64,000 bases of DNA from JAVVHH01 sp965276815 (GTDB lineage Bacteria > Pseudomonadota > Alphaproteobacteria > Acetobacterales > Acetobacteraceae). Below, piece after piece: positions 1-8,760 of the stretch. Both the position numbers and the translations under genes were made by a program. The first letter of the stretch is position 1. Every line of letters starts with the position of its first letter. Under the pieces are notes generated by a model, which was given only the letters and a program-made list of their open reading frames with translations, was not told the origin of the DNA and made no database searches. Location: assembly GCA_965276815.1 (NCBI GenBank), contig CBDIBE010000008.1, positions 1 to 64,000 on the forward strand. Direction: 5' to 3'.

Positions 1-690
1 GCGCTGCCGCCGTTGCCGCCGGTATAGCCGCCGCCTCCGCCGGCGGTGCCGCCCGCGCCGCCGCCGCCACCGCCGCCCACGCCGCCGCCGCCGTTCTGGC
101 CGATGCCGCCACTCCCGCCGGCGCCCCCGCCGGCGAACGACTTGCCCCCGCCGCCGCCGGGATTTGTGAGCCCGGGAGCCGGGGAGGAGGTGGCGCCGTC
201 GGCACCGTTGCCGTTGAGCCCGCCGCCGCCGCCGCCGCCGCCATTGAGGTTCGTGGCAGAACCGCCGTTGCCGCCGTCGCCGCACACTGCTGGCGATCCC
301 GCCGCCGCCGCCGCCGGGTGCACCGCCGAACTCGCCGCCGCCGCCGCCGCCGCCGGCAATCAGCAGTGGCGCGGTGCCCGGCCCGACGACGAACGTGCCG
401 CCGCCGCCGCCCGCCCCCTGGCCACCGCCGCCCCCCTGGCCGCCGACCACGATGCTCAGCGTCTCGGACGAGGCGAAGGTGAACGTGCCCTCGACGATCG
501 CGCCGAAGCCGCCCGCTGCGCCGCTGGAGCCGCCGCCGCCGCCGGTCGCGACGATGTCGTAGCTGCCGGCCGCCAGCGTCGTGCTGGTCAGGCCGGGCGT
601 GCTGTCCGAAAAGATCGGCACGGCCGAAGCGGTCGCGACGGATGCGGTGAGAGCCAGCGCGGACACGCCTGCGAGCTTGGCAAGTTGCAT
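1..690 (-). pseudogene. Glycine-rich secreted protein, partial and apparently frameshifted
   Basis: Reads leftward from ATG at 690 and runs off the window edge. The first ~23 residues (MQLAKLAGVSALALTASVATASA) form a clear Sec signal peptide, followed by VPIFSDSTPGLTST and then long glycine tracts broken by short hydrophobic or polar motifs (ETLSIVVGGQ, APLLIAGG). In the starting frame the glycine run turns into an Arg-rich stretch near 300-280, whereas a neighbouring frame resumes perfect Gly-rich coding (GDGGNGGSATNLNGG...) down to position 1. This implies a one- or two-base indel inside a GGC run around 280-310, from assembly error, true inactivation or slippage. Low complexity prevents a family call; a surface or matrix protein is likely. 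The opposite-strand proline-rich frame is a shadow. Confidence 0.6.
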
Positions 691-885
691 GATGCTACTC
701 CTAAAGAATGGGCCGTGAAGGGATGATCGCGTCGGCAACGAAGCGCGGCGCGAGGGGACTAAGGCCAGGGGCGAGGGGCGGGAACCGATGTGCATCGCGT
801 GCTCCTGAGAACGCGCGCACCCTGTGCCACCCGTAAACCGGCCTTCAACCGGCATGACGCCCCGCCGCGGGGCGCCGTGCAGATT

Positions 886-924
886 GTTGGAGGATCTGTA
901 CCGGCGTTGACGGATCTGTACCGG
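886..924. promoter_or_regulatory. Two tandem 20-bp direct repeats, candidate AraC-type operator
   Basis: GGATCTGTACCGG occurs at 892-904 and again at 912-924; the match extends to GTTG at 886 and 906, so two units lie in direct orientation with an exact 20-bp period. They sit 36-74 bp upstream of the AraC-family start. AraC-type proteins usually bind direct repeats about two helical turns apart, so an autoregulatory operator is a reasonable inference. No good -35/-10 pair is evident. Confidence 0.4.
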
Positions 925-959
925 GCCGGCACGCTGGCCGGGTCTCGGCAGCGATTGGG

Positions 960-1985
960 GTGGACGTGCTAACGGTGGATAGGCCCCTGCTTGTCACGTT
1001 CCAGGCGGTCCAGATCCGGGCGCAGGACCTCGATCGTCACGGATGCTTCACGCGCGACCTGCCCGGCAACTCCGATTACGTGTATAAATTGCGCAGGCGG
1101 ATCAATGCAGACGCCGGGCCCGACGCCATCGTCGGCGTGCATGCGGGTCGCGAGGTGAGCGACCTTCAGCCGTTTTACAACGCCGAGGCGTTCGGCATCG
1201 ACGGGCATTTAATGACGGGTCAGAAACGGGGTTTCTGCTTGATGACTTCGCTGTCGGGCGCAACTTCGGTTTCGGGCGCGCCGATCGGAGCCGCCGTGGC
1301 GAGCGGGACGACGGGTATCGTGACCCGCCCGGAACCTGGCATGCGGTTCAGGACCGAGGACGGCACGACGCGCCTGGCCTTCTGGGTGGTGGCCGCGCGG
1401 CTGCAGCGGACGTTGCAGGCCCGGCTCGGCGAGCCGCTGCGCGACGAGCTGTCATTCTCGCCCAGCGTCGACTGGGCCGGGCCGGGCCGGGCCGTGTGGC
1501 GGCTCATCAACTATCTTCTGGACGAGCTGCGCGACCCCGATGGCCTTGCCGCCGATCCGGTTGCGCGCGAAACGTTCACCGACCTGTTCGCGCAGACCAT
1601 GCTGAACCGCCTGCCGCACAATTACACGCCGCACCTGACCCGGCGGCAGCCGACGGCCATCCCCGGGCACCTGCGCCGCGCCGAGGCGTTCATGACAGCC
1701 GCAGCCGATCAGCCGATCAGCCTTGCTGACGTGGCCGAAGCGGCCGGGTGCCGGACAGGCACGCTGAACGCCGCCTTCCGGCAGTTCCGCGGCACGACGC
1801 CGCTGGCCGCGTTGCATGGCGTAAGGCTGCAATGCGTGCGGGACGCATTGCTTCGCGCCGACGAGGGCGATCGGACCGGCGCCATCGCGCGGCGATTCGG
1901 CTTCAGCAATCCATCGCGGTTCATCAAGGCCTACGGCGACAAGTTCGGCGAGCGTCCGGCGGAAACCCGGTGCCAGCGATTCTGA
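960..1985 (+). CDS. AraC-family transcriptional regulator
   Basis: A 341-residue protein whose C-terminal ~100 residues (about 233-335) carry the double helix-turn-helix DNA-binding domain of AraC/XylS regulators: the stretch ISLADVAEAAGCRTGTLNAAF is helix-turn-helix 1 and GAIARRFGFSNPSRFIKAY leads into the second, ending with the family-typical F-G-E-R-P motif. The N-terminal ~200 residues look like the AraC_binding_2 sensing domain, ligand unknown. The frame opens with GTG at 960; GTG at 966 or 975 are alternatives and no strong ribosome site decides. It is divergent from the glycine-rich gene, with 269 bp between that hold the tandem repeat at 886-924. Target genes cannot be assigned from the sequence. 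Confidence 0.85.
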   Translation: MDVLTVDRPLLVTFQAVQIRAQDLDRHGCFTRDLPGNSDYVYKLRRRINADAGPDAIVGVHAGREVSDLQPFYNAEAFGIDGHLMTGQKRGFCLMTSLSGATSVSGAPIGAAVASGTTGIVTRPEPGMRFRTEDGTTRLAFWVVAARLQRTLQARLGEPLRDELSFSPSVDWAGPGRAVWRLINYLLDELRDPDGLAADPVARETFTDLFAQTMLNRLPHNYTPHLTRRQPTAIPGHLRRAEAFMTAAADQPISLADVAEAAGCRTGTLNAAFRQFRGTTPLAALHGVRLQCVRDALLRADEGDRTGAIARRFGFSNPSRFIKAYGDKFGERPAETRCQRF

Positions 1986-2031
1986 CGCGCCGTTCGTACG
2001 GCCCACCCCGCCGCACGACGACGGCTATTAC

Positions 2032-3012
2032 CTATCCCAGCACCTCTCGGTTCACCACGTTCTCGCGGATCGGGGCGCCGTCGAGTACGCTCAATATATT
2101 CTGTGCGGTCGCGACCGACATCGCCGCCATCGACTCCACCGTCACCCCCGCGACGTGCGGCGAGGAGATCACGTTCGGCAATTGCAATAACGGATGGCCG
2201 GGTCCGACCGGCTCCTTGTCGATCACGTCGAGCCCGGCGCCGGCTAGATGGCCGGATTGCAGCGCCTCGAGCAGCGCAGGCTCGTCGATGATGCCGCCGC
2301 GGGCGGTGTTGACCAGCACGGCGCCCGGCTTCATCCGCGCCAGCCGGGCCGCCCCGAACATCCCGATCGTCGTCGGATTGCGCGGGCAATGGATCGTCAC
2401 GTAGTCGGCCCGGCCCAGCGCCGCGTCGAGATCGGCGGCCGGCTCGAACCCAGCCCGCGCGATCACCTCCGGCGCCACGTAGGGATCGTACACCAGCACG
2501 TTCATCCGGAACGCGGCGCACATCGGTGCGGTGCGGGTTCCGATCCGGCCGAAACCGACCACGAGGACCGTTGACCCGGCCATCTCGCGCGGCAAGAAGC
2601 TGCGGCGCTCGTGCCAGACCCCATCGCGCATGCGCCGGTCCATTTCCAGCGCCCGCTTGCCCACCGCCATCATCATGAACACCGCGTGCTCGGCGACGCT
2701 GGTCGAGTTGGCGGTGCCGACCACCATCAGCGGGATCCGCCGCTCGGTCAGCGCCGGTATGTCGACTGCGTCGAACCCGACCCCGATCCGCGCCGCAACC
2801 TCGAGCAGCGGGCTGGCCGCGACCTCCGGCCGCATGAACGGCGTGAACGAGAGCGCGACGCCGCTCGCGGTCTTCAGCAGTTCGTGGAACTCGGCCGGCG
2901 CGATCGCGGGGTGGTAGAGGACGACCTCTACATCGTCCCGCGCCTGCAGCAATTGCAGGCCCTCTGCCTCCATGAACTCTGCAATCAGCAGTGTCTTGAC
3001 GTTCCTCGGCAT
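2032..3012 (-). CDS. D-2-hydroxyacid dehydrogenase (phosphoglycerate dehydrogenase-like)
   Basis: 326 residues with the NAD-binding fingerprint GFGRIG at about 153-158, and the catalytic triad of the D-2-hydroxyacid dehydrogenase family: Arg about 238 (NTARGG), Glu about 267 (DKEP) and His about 286 (SPHVAG). It should interconvert a 2-hydroxyacid and a 2-oxoacid with NAD(P)H; the substrate is not determinable. ATG at 3012 was chosen because a GGGAGGG ribosome site precedes it; a longer frame to 3159 overlaps the divergent neighbour and lacks homology-like sequence. It lies head-to-head (49 bp) with the NMT1-type binding protein gene, suggesting a shared control region and possibly a shared pathway. 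Confidence 0.9.
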   Translation of the reverse strand: MPRNVKTLLIAEFMEAEGLQLLQARDDVEVVLYHPAIAPAEFHELLKTASGVALSFTPFMRPEVAASPLLEVAARIGVGFDAVDIPALTERRIPLMVVGTANSTSVAEHAVFMMMAVGKRALEMDRRMRDGVWHERRSFLPREMAGSTVLVVGFGRIGTRTAPMCAAFRMNVLVYDPYVAPEVIARAGFEPAADLDAALGRADYVTIHCPRNPTTIGMFGAARLARMKPGAVLVNTARGGIIDEPALLEALQSGHLAGAGLDVIDKEPVGPGHPLLQLPNVISSPHVAGVTVESMAAMSVATAQNILSVLDGAPIRENVVNREVLG

Positions 3013-3061
3013 TCCGGCCCTCCCTATGCGGGTATAATGGACAAGGCGGGGGGAATTGGCC

Positions 3062-4054
3062 ATGAAGCGGATGCGCATCGCGGCGGCGAGTATCGCCTTG
3101 CTGCTCTGGGCGGGCTCCGGCCGGGCCGAGACGGTCCATATCGCCCGCCAATTCGGCATCTCCTACCTGCCGGTGATCCTGATGAAGCACGATCACCTGC
3201 TCGAGCAGGAGGGCAAGGCCCGCGGCCTCGATCTGCAGCCGGAATACCTGATCTTCACCGGCGGGCCGCCGATCAACGACGCCATGATCTCCGGCAATAT
3301 CGACATCGCCACCGGCGGCGTGGGCGCGATGCTCACCCTTTGGGGCAAGACCCGCGGCGGCCTCAAGGTGATGGGGCTTGGGACGCTCGGCAACATGCCG
3401 ATCTGGCTCAACACCAGCGACAAGGCGGTCAAGACCATCGCCGACTTCACCGACAAGGACCGGATCGCGCTGCCCGGGGTGAAGGTCTCGATCCAGGCCG
3501 TGGTGCTGCAAATGGCGGCGCGGCAGGTGTTCGGGCCGGGCCAGGAATTCCGGCTCGACCCGCTCACCGTGACGATGGGCCATCCCGACGCCGAGGCGGC
3601 GCTGCTCAGCGGCAAGAGCGAAGTCACGGCGCATTTCGGCTCGGCGCCCTACATGTACGAGGAGCTGGAAAACCCGAACATCCATCGCGTGCTGAACAGC
3701 TACGACGTGCTGGGCGGCCCGCACACCTTCAACCTGTCCTGGACCACGGTGCGCTACCACGACGCGCATCCGAAGGTGGTCGAGGCCTTCGTGGCGGCGC
3801 TGGACCGGGCGATGCAGGAGATCGTGCAGGATCCGCTGCAGGCGGCGACCGTCTGGGTCGAGGAGGAGCACTCGCGCCTGACCCCGCAACAGGCCGCCGA
3901 CATGATCCGCCGGCCGGAGAACCAGTGGACGACCACGCCGAAGGGGATCATGGAATTCATGAGCTTCATGCACGACACCGGCGCGCTGCCGGTGGTCGCC
4001 GGGTCATGGAAGGATTTGTTCTTTCCTGAAGCGCAGCAGGGCGACGGGAGTTGA
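3062..4054 (+). CDS. NMT1/SsuA-type ABC transporter substrate-binding protein
   Basis: 330-residue periplasmic protein with a signal peptide (MKRMRIAAASIALLLWAGSGRA) and the NitT/TauT/NMT1 layout: HIARQFGISYLPVILMKHD near the N-terminus, a central TGGPPINDAMISGNIDIATGG segment where this family tests occupancy of the ligand cleft, and a late HPKVVEAFVAALDRAMQ helix. Such proteins bind sulfonates, nitrate or thiamine-precursor-like compounds; the ligand is unknown. ATG 3062 follows GGGGGGAA; a TTG six bases upstream is less likely. A TATAAT at 3033-3038 could be a -10 box, but no -35 lies at the right spacing. No matching permease or ATPase is adjacent, so it is an orphan binding protein in this window. 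Confidence 0.88.
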   Translation: MKRMRIAAASIALLLWAGSGRAETVHIARQFGISYLPVILMKHDHLLEQEGKARGLDLQPEYLIFTGGPPINDAMISGNIDIATGGVGAMLTLWGKTRGGLKVMGLGTLGNMPIWLNTSDKAVKTIADFTDKDRIALPGVKVSIQAVVLQMAARQVFGPGQEFRLDPLTVTMGHPDAEAALLSGKSEVTAHFGSAPYMYEELENPNIHRVLNSYDVLGGPHTFNLSWTTVRYHDAHPKVVEAFVAALDRAMQEIVQDPLQAATVWVEEEHSRLTPQQAADMIRRPENQWTTTPKGIMEFMSFMHDTGALPVVAGSWKDLFFPEAQQGDGS

Positions 4055-4104
4055 CCCGGCCGAGCACTGCATAAAAGCTGCCGCCAACCGCACGGAGAAC
4101 GACC

Positions 4105-4527
4105 ATGGGCCTCGCCAAGCTGGATCATTACAGCATCCGCACACCCCGCCTGGACGAGACGCGCCGGTTCTACGCCGAGTTGATGGGCATGCACGAAGGC
4201 CCGCGCCCGGCTTTTCCGTTCCCCGGCGCGTGGATGTATATCGGCGACACGGCGATGGTGCATCTCGTCGGCTATGACCCGGCGGACACGGAGGGGCTCA
4301 AAGCCTATCTCGGCGACAAGCCGATCGCCGACGGCACCGGCACGATCGACCACGTCGCCTTCGTGGCGAGCGACCTGCCCGGGCTGAAGGCGCGGCTCGA
4401 CAAGGCCGGGCTGGGCTACCGCGAGCGGACCGTGCCAACCCTCGACCTGCACCAGCTCTTCGTCGAGGACCCGAACGGCGTCACGCTGGAGCTGAACTTC
4501 CCCGGCTCGGAGGCGCCGCACGCCTGA
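4105..4527 (+). CDS. VOC-superfamily (glyoxalase/dioxygenase fold) protein
   Basis: 140 residues forming two beta-alpha-beta-beta-beta units of the vicinal oxygen chelate fold. Candidate metal ligands sit where the family places them: His8 (LDHYS), His53 (MVHLVG), His83 (IDHVAFV) and Glu129 (GVTLELNF, after the signature VEDPNG). Relatives are glyoxalases, lactoylglutathione lyases, fosfomycin-resistance enzymes and extradiol dioxygenases; the exact reaction is open. It is one base upstream of the FAD monooxygenase gene and clearly co-transcribed with it, so a step in the same catabolic route is likely. Confidence 0.88.
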   Translation: MGLAKLDHYSIRTPRLDETRRFYAELMGMHEGPRPAFPFPGAWMYIGDTAMVHLVGYDPADTEGLKAYLGDKPIADGTGTIDHVAFVASDLPGLKARLDKAGLGYRERTVPTLDLHQLFVEDPNGVTLELNFPGSEAPHA

Positions 4528-4528
4528 C

Positions 4529-5719
4529 GTGCGGGCGCTGATCATCGGCGCATCGCTCGGCGGGCTGTTCGCCGCGTGCATGCTGCGGCGGCAGGGCTGG
4601 GAGGTCGAGGTGTTCGAGCGCGTGCCGGTCCGGCTGTCCGGGCGGGGCGCCGGGATCGCCACGCATCGGCCGTTGATCGAGGCGCTCGAGACCGTGTCCT
4701 TCAGTACGGCTTTGGAGCTGGGCGCGCCGGTGCCGGGCCGGGTTGCCTTCAACCGGGCCGGCGCGCCGATCGCGTCGCTCGCCCGGCCGCAGATCATGAC
4801 CGCCTGGAGCCGGATCTACTCGCTGCTGGACGCGGCCTATCCCGAAGTGCAGCGCGGCTGGGCCCTGCAGCACTACGAGCAGGACGCGGACGGGGTCAGC
4901 GTCGCTTTCGCGGGCGGCCGGGTCGCGCGGGGCGACATCTTGGTCGGCGCGGACGGCATCCGCTCCGCGGTGCGGCGGCAGATGCTGCCGGATGTCCGGG
5001 CGCAATACGCGGGCTACATTGCCTGGCGCGGCCTGGTGGACGAGACCGCGCTGTCCTCCGCGACCCACGCGGACCTGTTCGAACATTTCGCGTTTTCCCT
5101 GCCCGAGGGCGAGCAGATGCTCGGCTACCCGGTGGCGGGCGATGATGACGACACCACGCCCGGCCGCCGGCGCTACAATTTCGTCTGGTACCGGCCGGTC
5201 GATGCGGCGGAGCTGCCCGGATTGCAGACGGATGCCAGCGGCAAGGCCTATCCGGCCGGTATCCCGCCGCATCTCATCCGCCCCGAGCTGATCGCCGCGA
5301 TGCGCCGGGACGCCGACGCCGTGCTCAGCCCGCAATTCGCCGAAATTGTGCTTCTGTGTGCCGCGCCATTCTTTCAGCCGATCTTCGACTTGGAAGTCCC
5401 CGAGATGGCAGCGGGTCGGGTCGCCCTGCTCGGGGACGCCGCTTTCGTCGTCCGGCCGCATCTCGGGATGGGGGTGACCAAGGCGGCGCAGGACTCGATG
5501 ACGCTGGCCGCATCCCTGGCCGAGGCGCCGCCGGTCGAGGCGCTCCGCCGCTACGGCGCGCTGCGGCAGCCCGAGGGCGCCGCCCTGGTCCGCCGGGCCC
5601 GCGATCTCGGGGCCTACATGCAGGCGCAGCGCCGTAGCGAGGCGGAGCGCGCCGCGGCCGCACGACATCGCACGCCCGAAGCCGTGCTCGCCGAAACCGC
5701 CTGGATCGAAGCGATATGA
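4529..5719 (+). CDS. FAD-dependent monooxygenase, 2,6-dihydroxypyridine hydroxylase-like
   Basis: 396 residues starting at a GTG one base after the VOC gene. The N-terminus has the dinucleotide-binding fold (LIIGASLGGLFAACMLRRQG ending in an acidic VEVFER), with the later DILVGADGIRSAVRR motif and GRVALLGDAAF FAD-ribityl contact typical of class A flavoprotein hydroxylases. The segment YAGYIAWRGLVDE is characteristic of the 2,6-dihydroxypyridine 3-monooxygenase subgroup of these enzymes. It would hydroxylate an aromatic or N-heteroaromatic ring using NAD(P)H and O2. The stop overlaps the next start (ATGA), showing translational coupling to the gamma-glutamyltransferase gene. Substrate is inferred only from subgroup resemblance. 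Confidence 0.85.
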   Translation: MRALIIGASLGGLFAACMLRRQGWEVEVFERVPVRLSGRGAGIATHRPLIEALETVSFSTALELGAPVPGRVAFNRAGAPIASLARPQIMTAWSRIYSLLDAAYPEVQRGWALQHYEQDADGVSVAFAGGRVARGDILVGADGIRSAVRRQMLPDVRAQYAGYIAWRGLVDETALSSATHADLFEHFAFSLPEGEQMLGYPVAGDDDDTTPGRRRYNFVWYRPVDAAELPGLQTDASGKAYPAGIPPHLIRPELIAAMRRDADAVLSPQFAEIVLLCAAPFFQPIFDLEVPEMAAGRVALLGDAAFVVRPHLGMGVTKAAQDSMTLAASLAEAPPVEALRRYGALRQPEGAALVRRARDLGAYMQAQRRSEAERAAAARHRTPEAVLAETAWIEAI

Positions 5720-7464
5720 TCCGCGGCACTGCATTGGTTCTGCTCGTGCTCGCCGGGTCCGGGTCCGCACGGGCCGCGGACCGTTCGCCTGTCGCCGCCC
5801 GCAACGCGATGGTGGTGTCTGCCGAGGCGCTCGCCTCGCAGGCCGGGCTGCAGATCCTGGAAGAGGGCGGCAACGCCGTGGATGCGGCCGTCGCGGTCGG
5901 CTACGCGCTCGCCGTGGTCTACCCGGCGGGCGGCAATCTCGGCGGCGGCGGCTTCATGCTGCTGCACCTCGCCGACGGCCGGACCACCTTCCTAGACTTT
6001 CGCGAAAAGGCGCCGATCGCCGCGACCAAGGACATGTTCCTGGACCCGCAGGCCGAGGTCGTGAAAGACCGCTCGACCAAGACTTGGCTCGGCATCGGCG
6101 TCCCCGGCTCGGTCGCCGGGCTCGAGGCGGCGCGCGTGCGCTACGGCACCCTGCCGCGCGCCGCGGTCATGGCGCCGGCGATCCGGCTCGCCCGCGACGG
6201 CTTCGTGCTCACACCGGGCGATGTCGCGCTGTTCAGCCAAGCCACCGACGACTTCCGGCGCAACCCGGCAGCGGCCGCGATTTTCCTGCCCGGTGGCCAC
6301 ACGCTTGCCGCCGGCGACCGGCTGGTGCAGCCAGACCTCGCCCGCACGCTCGAACGCCTGGAAGCTGACGGGCCGGACGCGATGTATCTCGGCCCGATCG
6401 GCGACGCGATCGTCGCCGCCAGCCGAGCCGGCGGCGGCATCCTGCAGCACGCGGATTTCGCCTTCTATAAAGTGCGCGAGCTGAGCCCGGTGGCCTGCAC
6501 CTATCGCGGCTACCAGATCGTCTCCGCACCGCCGCCCAGTTCGGGCGGGACCGTGATGTGCGAGATCCTCAACATTCTCGAAGGCTACGACCTCCGCGCG
6601 CTCGGCTTCCACTCGGCCGCCGAAGTTCACTTCATGGTCGAGGCGATGCGCCACGCCTATCTCGACCGCAACGCGCTCGGCGATCCCGATTTCATCAGCA
6701 ATCCGGTCGCGCACCTGCTCGACAAGAACTACGCCGCCGCGATCCGCGCGCAGATCGACCCGGTCCGCGCCACCCCGTCGTCGAGCCTGCCGCCAGGCGC
6801 AGCGGTGCATGAGGGCGACCACACGACCCATTTTTCGGTGGTGGACCGGCAGGGCAATGCGGTCGCGGTGACCTATTCGCTCAATAGCTGGTTCGGGATG
6901 CGCGGGGTCGCGGCGGGAACCGGGATCCTGCTGAACGATACGATGGACGATTTCACCGCCAAGCTGGGCACGGCGAACATGTTCGGGTTGGTGCAGGGTG
7001 AGGCCAATGCGATCGAACCCGGCAAGACCCCGCTGAGCAGCATGAGCCCGACCATGGTGATGAAGAACGGCAAGCCGGTGATGGTCACCGGCAGCGATGG
7101 CGGCTCGCGCATCATCACCGTCGTGCTCGAGGCGATCCTGAACGTCATCGACCACGGCATGACGATCCAGGAAGCGATCGACGCGCCACGCATCCATCAT
7201 CAATGGATGCCGGACACCGTCTCCATCGAGCGCTTTGCCCTATCCCCGGACACGCGGGCGCTGCTCGAACAGCGCGGCTACCGCTTCACCGAGAGCGCCG
7301 TCTGCTGCCTGGCCGAGAGCATCCTGGTGGGCGCGCCACGCCTGTCCGCGCCGGGTTGGGCGAACGTGCAATCGCTGAACCTGGGCGTCCCAGTGCTGCC
7401 GGGCGCCGTGCTGTTCGGCGCGCAGGACGCCAGAGGCGCGATGGGCGCGGCCGTGGGGGATTGA
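5716..7464 (+). CDS. ggt: Gamma-glutamyltransferase, periplasmic
   Basis: 582 residues with a Sec signal peptide (MIRGTALVLLVLAGSGSARA). The autocleavage site DHTTHFSVVD places the nucleophilic Thr at about residue 370, which becomes the N-terminus of the small subunit after self-processing. The oxyanion and substrate-binding motifs PLSSMSPTMV and GSDGGSRII are present, as is the early GGNAVDAAVA motif. The enzyme hydrolyses or transfers gamma-glutamyl groups, for example from glutathione. It overlaps the monooxygenase stop by four bases and closes this operon-like run. Placement after a monooxygenase and VOC enzyme may mean it removes a gamma-glutamyl or glutathione-derived group from a pathway compound; that is inference. 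Confidence 0.93.
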   Translation: MIRGTALVLLVLAGSGSARAADRSPVAARNAMVVSAEALASQAGLQILEEGGNAVDAAVAVGYALAVVYPAGGNLGGGGFMLLHLADGRTTFLDFREKAPIAATKDMFLDPQAEVVKDRSTKTWLGIGVPGSVAGLEAARVRYGTLPRAAVMAPAIRLARDGFVLTPGDVALFSQATDDFRRNPAAAAIFLPGGHTLAAGDRLVQPDLARTLERLEADGPDAMYLGPIGDAIVAASRAGGGILQHADFAFYKVRELSPVACTYRGYQIVSAPPPSSGGTVMCEILNILEGYDLRALGFHSAAEVHFMVEAMRHAYLDRNALGDPDFISNPVAHLLDKNYAAAIRAQIDPVRATPSSSLPPGAAVHEGDHTTHFSVVDRQGNAVAVTYSLNSWFGMRGVAAGTGILLNDTMDDFTAKLGTANMFGLVQGEANAIEPGKTPLSSMSPTMVMKNGKPVMVTGSDGGSRIITVVLEAILNVIDHGMTIQEAIDAPRIHHQWMPDTVSIERFALSPDTRALLEQRGYRFTESAVCCLAESILVGAPRLSAPGWANVQSLNLGVPVLPGAVLFGAQDARGAMGAAVGD

Positions 7465-7524
7465 CCGCTTCGGTTTAACATCGGCCAATTCTGGATGTCA
7501 GGGTGAATTAGGGAGCAACCGCCG

Positions 7525-8606
7525 ATGTCGGTCGCGGTGACACAGCAATCGGCCATGGACAGCGCCGTCCGTTACCTGGTGACCAAATACAATCCGCAAG
7601 GAAACCGGGTCGGCTGTTCCTCGGCATCCCGCTCGGGAGCGATATCTCCAACGGCTACACCTACATCATGGAGTCCATGCCCAAGGGCATGCGCGAGGTG
7701 ATGGGCAACCGGTGGCAGTTCATGTTCGCCATCGGCGAGGTGATGACGCTGGCGGTGATCGCGGTCTTCATTGCCCTCAATTTGAACCACGAATGGGTCT
7801 GGCGGCTCACGCTAGGGCTCGGCGCGCTGCCGGCGTTGGTGATCCTGATCATGCGGCACGACCTGCCGGAGACGGCGGTCTGGCTGATCCGGCATGGGCG
7901 GTTCCGCGAGGCCAAGGAAGTCAGCCGGACCATGTTCAACGACAATTTGGACATGCTGCCGGACCAGGACGTGGAGGTGCCAAAACCGCGGCCTACCCAG
8001 TTCCTCAGCGAGATCCGGCGCGACCCGATCCGCTGGCGGGCGACGCTGTATGGCTGGATCGCCTGTTTCTGCCAGGGCAGCGAGTTCTCGACCTTCGGGT
8101 TTTATCTGCCGGTGCTGTTCGTCAGCATCGGCGTGTCCTCGATCCTGGGCACGACCTTGGTGACCATGGCGCTCTATATCGTTGCGGCGATCTCCGGCTG
8201 GGTCGGGCCGCTGCTCACGCCGCGCATCGGCCATCGGGGCATTGGGATGGCCGGATTCGGCATCGTGTTCATCTCGCTGCTGGGCGCGGCCTGGGCGATT
8301 TGGGCTGGCCATGTCTGGGTGGTGCCGATCATGGCGGCGTGCATGCTGTGGGGCCATTATTGGGACGCGTCGAACTGCATGACGATCCCCACCATGGTCG
8401 CGCAGCCGCAATACCGCGGCACGGCGAGCGGCTTTGCCTATATGTTCGTCAAGCTGCCGTCGTTCCTGGCGATCTTCCTGTTCCCGTCGCTGTTCTCGGC
8501 GATCGGCCAGGCCGGCTCCACGCTCTTCGTCGCCATCTTCCCGCTGGCCGGCTTCCTCGCGGCGGTCTTTATCCTGCCGGAGGTTTACGGCTACGAGAAC
8601 GACTGA
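7525..8606 (+). pseudogene. MFS transporter remnant with N-terminal deletion and frameshift
   Basis: An ATG at 7525 with a GGGAG site opens MSVAVTQQSAMDSAVRYLVT, a typical N-terminus for a sugar/metabolite:H+ symporter, but this frame loses sense after about 7605. The rest of the transporter continues in another frame from about 7612 (LFLGIPLGSDISNGYTYIME...) to the stop at 8606, with roughly eight membrane helices and cytoplasmic loop motifs such as DLPETAVWLIRHGRF. Roughly the first two to three helices are missing, so an internal deletion plus frame change has occurred. An internal ATG at 7668 could start a 312-residue product, but it would lack the N-terminal half-bundle. Likely the former uptake partner of the genes before it. 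Confidence 0.75.
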
Positions 8607-8644
8607 CCGAGGACGCAAGCGTTCGGGCGGTCACACGCCGACTG

Positions 8645-8758
8645 GGGAGCGCAACGAGTGCCGAACGGGCGAGGGAGATCCTTCAGGAGATCAGAGCAAG
8701 GCTCATTCGCGAAGACCATCTGTATCAAGTGACGCGCTCAATGCCAACTTGGAGGTAA
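8645..8758 (+). pseudogene. AHH-type toxin C-terminal scrap (copy 1)
   Basis: Only about 35 codons remain, ending at TAA 8756-8758 with SAERAREILQEIRARLIRED followed by HLYQVTRSMPTWR. The same tail recurs at 9800-9904 in front of the second immunity gene, where more of the toxin is readable, so this is the last part of a polymorphic toxin whose body is gone. No start codon of its own. Its final codons contain the GGAGG ribosome site of the immunity gene, meaning toxin and immunity were once translationally coupled. Confidence 0.55.
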
Positions 8759-8760
8759 GC

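Noticed and set aside
46..726. Long proline-rich open frame on the plus strand
   Set aside because: It is the complement of the Gly-rich coding run; no ribosome site or signal, and the opposite strand has a proper signal peptide.
790..972. 60-residue frame before the AraC-type gene
   Set aside because: Composition and lack of family features look random, and it spans the tandem repeat; a regulatory gap is the better explanation.
2996..3038. TTGACG and TATAAT as a promoter for the gene at 3062
   Set aside because: Spacer is 31 bp, much too long for sigma-70; only the -10-like box can be mentioned.
1931..3973. 680-residue minus-strand frame over the dehydrogenase and NMT1-type genes
   Set aside because: Arg/His/Gly-rich shadow typical of high-GC antisense; the two real genes have clear motifs in other frames.
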